In this document: in pieces, positions 58,593-64,000 of the stretch | How the letters are laid out: the number at the start of each line of letters is the position of its first letter | Numbering within the stretch: the first letter of the stretch is position 1 | Assembly: GCF_039530225.1 (NCBI RefSeq) | Contig: NZ_BAAAOH010000001.1 | Coordinates: 2,728,001 to 2,792,000 of the forward strand | Source: Microbacterium pumilum | GTDB lineage: Bacteria; Actinomycetota; Actinomycetes; Actinomycetales; Microbacteriaceae | Direction: 5' to 3' | Length of the DNA: 64,000 nucleotides | The notes under the pieces: generated by a model | Told to the model about the DNA's origin: nothing | Database searches by the model: none | Seen by the model: only the letters and a program-made list of their open reading frames with translations | Made by a program: the position numbers and the translations under genes

Positions 58593-59478
58593 GCTCGGCG
58601 AGGCGGTGCGGCGCGGCGAGGTCCGTCACGTTGATGCCGACCATCGCCTCACCGAGGCCGCGCGACACGTCCGCGATGACCTTCGCGTCGTCGAAGAACG
58701 TGGTGGCCTTGACGATCGCAGCGGCACGCTCGGCGGGGTTGCCCGACTTGAAGATGCCGGAGCCCACGAACACGCCGTCGGCGCCCAGCTGCATCATCAT
58801 CGCGGCGTCGGCAGGAGTCGCCACGCCGCCCGCGACGAACAGCACCACGGGCAGCTTGCCGGTCTCGGCGACCTCCGCGACGAGCTCGTAGGGCGCCTGC
58901 AGCTCCTTGGCCGCGACGTACAGCTCGTCCTTCGTCAGTGAGCGCAGCACGTTGATCTCGCCCAGGATCTTGCGGATGTGCTTGGTCGCCTCCGACACGT
59001 CACCCGTGCCGGCCTCGCCCTTCGAGCGGATCATCGCCGCGCCCTCGTTGATGCGCCGCAGCGCCTCGCCCAGGTTCGTCGCACCGCAGACGAACGGAAC
59101 CGTGAAGCCCCACTTGTCGATGTGGTTGACATAGTCCGCCGGCGAGAGCACCTCGGACTCGTCGATGTAGTCGACTCCGAGCTCCTGCAGCACCTGCGCC
59201 TCGACGAAGTGCCCGATCCGTGCCTTGGCCATCACCGGGATCGAGACCGCCTCGATGATCCCGTCGATCATGTCGGGGTCGCTCATGCGCGAAACGCCGC
59301 CCTGGGCACGGATATCGGCGGGCACTCGCTCGAGCGCCATCACGGCGACGGCTCCGGCATCCTCGGCGATCTTCGCCTGCTCGACGGTGACGACGTCCAT
59401 GATGACGCCGCCCTTGAGCATCTCGGCGAGACCGCGCTTGACGCGACTCGAACCGACGGTGGGGGTCTTCTCAGTCAT
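58582..59478 (-). CDS. pdxS: Pyridoxal 5'-phosphate synthase subunit PdxS
   Basis: TIM-barrel enzyme that joins ribose 5-phosphate, glyceraldehyde 3-phosphate and ammonia into PLP. 298 residues; catalytic lysines at 85 (MAKARIGH) and 153 (RSKGEAGTG). ATG 59478 has no Shine-Dalgarno sequence but TAGAAT eight bases upstream, pointing to a leaderless or near-leaderless message. pdxT and DUF1697 follow with overlaps. Confidence 0.96.
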   Translation of the reverse strand: MTEKTPTVGSSRVKRGLAEMLKGGVIMDVVTVEQAKIAEDAGAVAVMALERVPADIRAQGGVSRMSDPDMIDGIIEAVSIPVMAKARIGHFVEAQVLQELGVDYIDESEVLSPADYVNHIDKWGFTVPFVCGATNLGEALRRINEGAAMIRSKGEAGTGDVSEATKHIRKILGEINVLRSLTKDELYVAAKELQAPYELVAEVAETGKLPVVLFVAGGVATPADAAMMMQLGADGVFVGSGIFKSGNPAERAAAIVKATTFFDDAKVIADVSRGLGEAMVGINVTDLAAPHRLAERGW

Positions 59479-59486
59479 AATCTTCG

Positions 59487-59492
59487 ATTCTA
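59487..59492 (-). promoter_or_regulatory. -10 box of pdxS-pdxT
   Basis: TAGAAT on the minus strand, eight bases before the ATG. Confidence 0.5.
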
Positions 59493-59574
59493 GTTCGGGT
59501 GGGATGCCGCGCCCGCCGCAGCCGCAATGCCACCGGTGCGGTCGTGGCCCGGCATCCGGACGGATCGTGTGGGA

Positions 59575-60117
59575 CTACGCGTGCCAGGCGTCTGCGATCG
59601 ACTGGCGAACCTCGCCCAGCAGCTGCGGGAGCGCCTTGGTCTTGGCGATGATCGGAAAGAAGTTCGCGTCAGAGCCCCAGCGGGGCACGATGTGCTGGTG
59701 CAGATGCTCGTCGATGCCCGCTCCCGCAACGCTCCCCTGGTTCATCCCGAGGTTGAAGCCGTCGCATCGCGAGACGGAGCGCAGCACGCGCATCGCCTGC
59801 TGTGAGAGCGCGCCGATCTCCGCGACCTCTTCGTCGGTGGCCTGGTCGTACGTGGCGATGTGGCGGTACGGACAGATGAGGAGGTGACCGGAGTTGTAGG
59901 GGAAGAGGTTCAGCAGTGCGTAAGCGGTGCGTCCTCGTGCGACGATGAGCGCATCCTCGTCCTTCATGCCGGGTGCCGCGCAGAACGGGCAGGTCTTCCG
60001 CAGCGGTTCGGGGCCCGCCTTGATGTACGCCATGCGGTGAGGCGTCCAGAGCCGCTGGAACTCGTCGGGCACGCCCGGAAGCGTTGCGGCATCGATGAGC
60101 TCGGCGTCGTCGGTCAT
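59575..60117 (-). CDS. HIT-domain hydrolase
   Basis: 180 residues. Histidine triad HLHQH at 138-142 (EHLHQHIVPRW) and a CPFC knuckle at 43-46 with GHLLICPYRH downstream, as in Fhit/Ap4A phosphorylase-like actinobacterial proteins. Probably cleaves dinucleoside polyphosphates or adenylyl conjugates. ATG 60117. It lies between thrS and pdxS, a common order; a palindromic repeat separates it from thrS. Confidence 0.92.
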   Translation of the reverse strand: MTDDAELIDAATLPGVPDEFQRLWTPHRMAYIKAGPEPLRKTCPFCAAPGMKDEDALIVARGRTAYALLNLFPYNSGHLLICPYRHIATYDQATDEEVAEIGALSQQAMRVLRSVSRCDGFNLGMNQGSVAGAGIDEHLHQHIVPRWGSDANFFPIIAKTKALPQLLGEVRQSIADAWHA

Positions 60118-60122
60118 CGATA

Positions 60123-60180
60123 GGTCCCTGAGCCTGTCGAAGGGCCGGAAGCATCGGACGCTTCGACAGGCTCAGCGACC
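60123..60180. repeat. Intergenic palindromic repeat between HIT gene and thrS
   Basis: Arms GGTCCCTGAGCCTGTCGAAG (60123-60142) and CTTCGACAGGCTCAGCGACC (60161-60180) pair over 20 bases with one mismatch, loop 18. It fills most of the 85-base gap and could also terminate thrS. It resembles an intergenic repeat that recurs in Microbacteriaceae (recalled, not checked). Confidence 0.8.
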
Positions 60181-60202
60181 GACGCTCGCGCGCATTGCCG
60201 GG

Positions 60203-62236
60203 TCACGCGAACTCCTCGGCCGTGTTCACGAGCGCCCGCGACGCGATCGCTTCGTGGATGCGGCGCACGGCGTCCGCGATCGGCACGCCGTTCTGCTGCG
60301 ACCCGTCCCTGAACCGGAACGACACGGTGCCCGCCGAGCGGTCCTGCTCACCCGCGATGAGCATGAGCGGAACCTTGTGCGTGGTATGGGTTCGGATCTT
60401 CTTCTGCATCCGATCATCACTGTGGTCGAGCTCGGCGCGAACACCGTCCGCGACGAGCTGTGCGACGACCTCACCGAGATAGTCGGCGTACTCCTCGGCG
60501 ACCGGGATGCCGACGACCTGCACCGGCGAGAGCCACACCGGGAACGCACCGGCGTAGTGCTCCAGCAGGATCGCGAAGAACCGCTCGATCGATCCGAACA
60601 GCGCGCGGTGGATCATGATCGGGCGCTTCTTCTGACCGTCGCGGTCGGTGTACTCGAGCTCGAACCGCTCCGGCAGGTTCGGGTCGACCTGCACGGTCGA
60701 GAGCTGCCAGGTGCGGCCGATCGCATCCTTGGTCTTCAGGTCGATCTTGGGTCCGTAGAACGCTGCCTCGCCGGGCACCTCGGTGAGCTTGAGCCCGCTC
60801 TTCAATGCGACGTTGCGCAGCGCATTCGTCGAGTAGTCCCAGAACTCATCGGAGCCGATCCACTTTGCCTTCTCGTCATCCCGCATCGACAGCTCGAGCT
60901 CGAACTCGCTCAGCCCGAAGTCGCGGAGCATGGAGACGACGAACTCGAGGACGCGAGTGGTCTCCTCCTCGAGCTGGTCGGGGGTCACGAACAGGTGCGA
61001 GTCGTCCTGCGTGAAGCCGCGGACGCGGGTGAGGCCGTGCAGGGCGCCGGAGAGCTCGTTGCGATAGACCGTGCCGTTCTCGGCGAGCCGCATCGGCAGG
61101 TCGCGGTAGCTGCGGGCGCGCTCCTTGTAGATCAGGATGTGCATCGGGCAGTTCATCGGCTTCAGGTAGTAGTCGACGCCGTGCTTGGTGATCTCGCCGT
61201 GCTCGTCGCGCTCCTCATCGAGGTGGATGGGCGGGAACATCCCCTCCTTGTAGGTCACGAGGTGGTTCGACTGGATGAAAAGATCCTGCTTCGAGATGTG
61301 CGGCGTGTAGACGTACGTATAGCCGGCGGCCTTGTGGCGTCGCAGTGCGTGCTGCTCCATCTCCTGGCGCACGACACCACCGCGCGGATGCCAGACCGAC
61401 AGGCCCGAGCCGATCTCCTCGGGGAACGAGAACAGGTCGAGCTCCTTGCCCAGCTTGCGGTGATCGCGCTTGGCGGCCTCTTCGAGGCGCTGCTGGTAGG
61501 CGCGCAGCTCGTCCTTGGTGGGCCACGCGGTGCCGTAGATGCGCTGCAGCTGCGGGTTCTTCTCGCTGCCGCGCCAGTAGGCGCCGGCGACGCGGGTCAA
61601 GGCCCAGCCGTTGCCGATCAGGCGGGTGCTGGGCAGGTGAGGGCCGCGGCAGAGGTCCTTCCACACGGTCTCGCCGTCGCGGTTGACATTGTCGTAGATG
61701 GTCAGCTCGCCCGCGCCCACCTCGACGGACGCGCCCTCGGCGATCTCCGCTGCCGCGGTCCCTGAGCCGGTCGAAGCGGGGCCCTTCAGCCCGATGAGCT
61801 CGAGCTTGAACGGCTCATCGACGAGCTCGGCTCGCGCCTCTTCATCGGTGACGACGCGTCGAACGAAGCGCTGACCCTCGCGGATGATGCGCTGCATCTC
61901 CTTCTCGATCGCCTTGAGATCGTCGGTGCTGAAGGGATGCTCGACCCCGAAGTCGTAGTAGAAGCCGTCCGTGATGGGCGGACCGATGCCGAGGTTCGCC
62001 TGCGGGTTGATCCGCTGGACAGCCTGGGCGAGCACGTGGGCGGCCGAGTGCCGGAGGATGCCGAGCCCGTCAGGGCTGTCGATCGTGATCGGCTCGACGG
62101 CATCCGTCGCGTGCACGACCGTCGCGAGGTCTTTGAGCTCGCCGTTCACCCGCAGGGCGATGACGGAGCGGTCGGGGTACAGCGCGAAGCCGTCGGCCGG
62201 GAGGGGCGCGGCAGAGGGGGTGTCGACGTCAGTCAC
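60203..62236 (-). CDS. thrS: Threonyl-tRNA synthetase
   Basis: Charges tRNA-Thr. 677 residues: TGS domain (1-75), editing domain with [10 protein letters not shown] near 87, class II core with zinc site NCPMHI near 362, and anticodon-binding domain at the C-terminus. Residues about 148-165 ([14 protein letters not shown]) are an insertion in the editing domain encoded by a half-copy of the intergenic repeat. GTG 62236 is chosen because GGAGAG lies seven bases upstream; the frame is open further but without homology. Followed by the HIT gene. Confidence 0.96.
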   Translation of the reverse strand: MTDVDTPSAAPLPADGFALYPDRSVIALRVNGELKDLATVVHATDAVEPITIDSPDGLGILRHSAAHVLAQAVQRINPQANLGIGPPITDGFYYDFGVEHPFSTDDLKAIEKEMQRIIREGQRFVRRVVTDEEARAELVDEPFKLELIGLKGPASTGSGTAAAEIAEGASVEVGAGELTIYDNVNRDGETVWKDLCRGPHLPSTRLIGNGWALTRVAGAYWRGSEKNPQLQRIYGTAWPTKDELRAYQQRLEEAAKRDHRKLGKELDLFSFPEEIGSGLSVWHPRGGVVRQEMEQHALRRHKAAGYTYVYTPHISKQDLFIQSNHLVTYKEGMFPPIHLDEERDEHGEITKHGVDYYLKPMNCPMHILIYKERARSYRDLPMRLAENGTVYRNELSGALHGLTRVRGFTQDDSHLFVTPDQLEEETTRVLEFVVSMLRDFGLSEFELELSMRDDEKAKWIGSDEFWDYSTNALRNVALKSGLKLTEVPGEAAFYGPKIDLKTKDAIGRTWQLSTVQVDPNLPERFELEYTDRDGQKKRPIMIHRALFGSIERFFAILLEHYAGAFPVWLSPVQVVGIPVAEEYADYLGEVVAQLVADGVRAELDHSDDRMQKKIRTHTTHKVPLMLIAGEQDRSAGTVSFRFRDGSQQNGVPIADAVRRIHEAIASRALVNTAEEFA
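61757..61776. repeat. Half-copy of the intergenic repeat inside thrS
   Basis: GGTCCCTGAGCCGGTCGAAG matches the left arm at 60123-60142 at 19 of 20 bases. On the thrS strand it encodes ASTGSGT within the editing domain. Confidence 0.75.
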
Positions 62237-62268
62237 AGGGGAACTCTCCAGGAAGTGGCTCGGGTTCC

Positions 62269-62278
62269 AGGCTATCCT
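62269..62278. promoter_or_regulatory. Overlapping divergent -10 boxes of thrS and the hydrolase gene
   Basis: AGGCTATCCT contains TAGCCT on the minus strand (62269-62274, towards thrS, leader about 26 bases with its ribosome site) and TATCCT on the plus strand (62273-62278). The two polymerases could not occupy it together. Confidence 0.5.
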
Positions 62279-62395
62279 CTGCCCGCATGCGCGAGAGCCG
62301 CGACGGCTCCTCCTGGGGGCAATATGCTGAGCGGCGTCGGCGTGGCCGTGGTCGCGCCGCAACTCGGGGCACAGAGCACACGACCGGGGGTCGAC

Positions 62396-63490
62396 ATGGG
62401 TGGGGCCGGAACGACGTCGGGTATCGACATCGAGGCGACGCCTCGTGAGCATCGACCGCTGCGCTGCGGCGAGCCCAGGATCTACCAGTTCGCCACCGAA
62501 GACGGCGTCGTGCTGCGCCTTACGCGCTTCGAGGGCGGAGCCAAGGGGCCGGTCATCCTGTCGCCCGGATTCGGCACGTCGTCGATCGCATACACGATCG
62601 ACACCGTCGAGACGAACTATCCCGAGTATCTGTATGAGCACGGCTACGACGTGTGGGTGCTGGACTATCGGGCGAGTCCCCTGCTGCCGTCCAGCGCGAC
62701 CCAGTTCACGCTCGACGACATCGCACGATTCGACTACCCGGCGACGGTCCAGAAGGTCCGCGCCGAGACGGGCGCCGAGTCGGTCCAGATCATGGCGCAT
62801 TGCGTCGGGTCGCTCACGATGCTGATGTCGCTGGGGCTGGGACTCGAGGGGGTCCGATCGGCCGTCTCGTCGCAGCTCACTCTGCACCCGCGCGCCGGCG
62901 CGCTCAACCAGCTGCGGGCCGGCATCTTCGCCGCCGACCTCATCGACGCGGTCGGCATCGACGTTCTCACCACCGACATCGACGACGACCCATCATGGTT
63001 CGAGCGCCTGTACGACAAGGCGCTGGCGTTCTACCCCGAGGGCGACGAGCCGTGCGATCGGCCATTCTGCCGCCGGGTGGCGTTCACGTTCGGCGAGTCC
63101 TACGACCACGACCAGCTCAACCAGGCGACGCACGAGCACATCGACGAGGCGTTCGGGGATGCGAACATCCTGACCCTCCGCCACGTCACGAAGATCATCC
63201 GCGAGGACCACGCGGTGAGCTGGGACGACGATCACGACTATCTGGACGACGTCGCCCGGCTGCGACTGCCGATCTCGTTCATCCATGGCGAGCACAACCG
63301 GCTGTTCCTGCCCGAGGGCAGCGCGCTCACGTACGAGTTCCTCCGCGAGCACAACGGCCCTGACTTCTACACGCGTCAGATCATCCCGGGCTACTCGCAC
63401 ATGGACTGCTTCATCGGCAAAGATGCCGCGCGCGACGTGTACCCGGTCGTGACGGCCGAACTCGACCGCTACAACGGACCCGGCCGGTGA
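62396..63490 (+). CDS. Alpha/beta hydrolase with Cys nucleophile elbow
   Basis: 364 residues from ATG 62396 (GGGGG nearby upstream); ATG 62324 in frame is possible and adds 24 residues. The strand [10 protein letters not shown] is the oxyanion region. The nucleophile elbow reads AHCVGS with Cys136 where Ser is usual; the likely acid is in [10 protein letters not shown] and the base is His in GYSHMD near 342. Proteins like this occur fused or adjacent to GMC oxidoreductases, and a GMC gene follows after 191 bases. Perhaps a sterol or lipid ester hydrolase; substrate unknown. Confidence 0.82.
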   Translation: MGGAGTTSGIDIEATPREHRPLRCGEPRIYQFATEDGVVLRLTRFEGGAKGPVILSPGFGTSSIAYTIDTVETNYPEYLYEHGYDVWVLDYRASPLLPSSATQFTLDDIARFDYPATVQKVRAETGAESVQIMAHCVGSLTMLMSLGLGLEGVRSAVSSQLTLHPRAGALNQLRAGIFAADLIDAVGIDVLTTDIDDDPSWFERLYDKALAFYPEGDEPCDRPFCRRVAFTFGESYDHDQLNQATHEHIDEAFGDANILTLRHVTKIIREDHAVSWDDDHDYLDDVARLRLPISFIHGEHNRLFLPEGSALTYEFLREHNGPDFYTRQIIPGYSHMDCFIGKDAARDVYPVVTAELDRYNGPGR

Positions 63491-63552
63491 TCGTCGCGAT
63501 CGTCTGATTCACCGGGGTGCGCGTGATTCCCCTGAATGCGCGCGCGTATCCA

Positions 63553-63582
63553 TTGCGGGCAGGCCTCGGGCGTCAGTAGTTT
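63553..63582 (+). promoter_or_regulatory. Candidate promoter of the GMC oxidoreductase gene
   Basis: TTGCGG (63553-63558) and TAGTTT (63577-63582), 18 bases apart, within the 191-base gap before the gene. Nothing else is evident there apart from a short GGGG/CCCC inverted repeat near 63514-63533. Confidence 0.4.
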
Positions 63583-63681
63583 GAGACCCGACGGGCGGAG
63601 CCGCGCTGGGGCGGCTTGCAGCACCCCGAGCGGCCCGTGTCTCCTTCGTCGTGCCGCCGACTCTCGAGGAGAGGAGCACCG

Positions 63682-64000
63682 ATGAACCACGTGGAGCACG
63701 TCGACGCGGTCGTCGTCGGCTCGGGGTTCGGAGCATCAGTCTCGGCCTTCCGCCTCGCCGAGGCGGGCCGCTCGGTCGTCGTGCTGGAGCGAGGTCGCGC
63801 GTACCCGCCGGGCAGCTTCGCACGAAACCCGTACGAGATGAGTCACGCATTCTGGGAGCCGAAGGATGAGCTGCTCGGGCTCTTCGACATCCGTTCGTTC
63901 CGCAAGGTCGAGGCGATCGTGTCATCCGGACTCGGCGGCGGCTCGCTGATCTACGCCAATGTGCTGCTGCGCAAGGACGAGCGGTGGTTCGTCCACGACT
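63682..64000 (+). CDS. GMC-family FAD oxidoreductase, 5' part
   Basis: Only the first 106 residues are in the window; the frame is open to the end. The N-terminal FAD-binding Rossmann motif reads VVGSGFGASVSAFRLAEAG followed by SVVVLERG, and SSGLGGGSLIYANVL is the second FAD signature of cholesterol oxidase-like GMC enzymes. ATG 63682 has GAGGAGAGGAG upstream. With the preceding hydrolase it may form a two-gene counterpart of GMC-hydrolase fusions in other actinobacteria. Confidence 0.85.
   Translation, partial: MNHVEHVDAVVVGSGFGASVSAFRLAEAGRSVVVLERGRAYPPGSFARNPYEMSHAFWEPKDELLGLFDIRSFRKVEAIVSSGLGGGSLIYANVLLRKDERWFVHD

Noticed and set aside
62287-62451. Upstream ORF of 54 codons leading into the hydrolase gene
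   Set aside because: A TATCCT box eight bases before its ATG is suggestive, but the peptide is Arg/Gly-rich out-of-frame sequence overlapping the hydrolase start.

Overview
High-GC (about 70%) DNA whose gene content and order match an actinobacterium of the family Microbacteriaceae, most likely Microbacterium. Supporting signs are a mycobacterial-type IHF domain fused to guanylate kinase, an actinobacterial PriA without helicase motifs, the order ruvC-ruvA-ruvB-yajC-secD-secF-rel, a 13E12-type (DUF222) HNH gene, and many leaderless genes. It is mostly ordinary chromosome. I see no prophage, CRISPR array, tRNA or rRNA. No stretch over 300 bases lacks a gene.

Layout. 1-0.5 kb: 3' end of a glutaminase. 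16.1-0.5 kb (minus): one long run, pyrR-pyrB-pyrC-(membrane protein)-carA-carB-pyrF-gmk-rpoZ-metK-priA-fmt-rsmB. Its pyrimidine part is joined by stop/start overlaps and headed by a PyrR-binding RNA hairpin. 16.2-17.5 kb (plus): a self-contained PadR operon (regulator, membrane partner, 59-codon ORF) whose promoter lies inside two tandem palindromes. 17.6-23.4 kb: a metallo-beta-lactamase/Rieske fusion, a membrane protein and a SWIM/SNF2 helicase. 23.4-25.0 kb: nusB, efp, aroQ. 25.1-30.5 kb: a quinate/shikimate catabolic block (QsuB-like 3-dehydroshikimate dehydratase, TetR regulator, QsuD-like dehydrogenase, MHS transporter, plus a GNAT) placed inside what is elsewhere a continuous aro-efp-nusB cluster. 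39.4-30.6 kb (minus): small envelope-type protein, alaS, ruvX, mltG, aroE, aroC, aroK, aroB, ending at a strong convergent terminator. 39.5-42.1 kb: rpsD, then a scar where a Nudix gene lost its 5' end and an HNH gene its 3' end around a palindrome and short tandem repeats. 42-49.7 kb: rarA, two plus-strand genes, an orphan AbiEi-like gene and rel. 48.7-55.1 kb: secF, secD, yajC, ruvB, ruvA, ruvC, yebC. 55.3-62.2 kb: a PLP decarboxylase, hemerythrin, DUF1697, pdxT, pdxS, HIT and thrS. 62.4-64 kb: an alpha/beta hydrolase with a Cys nucleophile and the start of a GMC oxidoreductase.

How it works together. The strongest new-looking logic is at 25-34 kb. Shikimate synthesis (aroB, aroQ, aroE, aroK, aroC) and shikimate/quinate breakdown share 3-dehydroquinate and 3-dehydroshikimate and sit side by side. 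The breakdown half appears to be switched by a TetR repressor through two matching GTACC-N4-RGTAC operators. A second theme is leaderless expression: several genes without a Shine-Dalgarno sequence have a TANNNT box 6-8 bases before the start codon. A third is mobile small repeats: an intergenic palindrome between HIT and thrS has a 19/20 half-copy inside the thrS coding region.

All family assignments come from reading motifs by eye; no database search was run.
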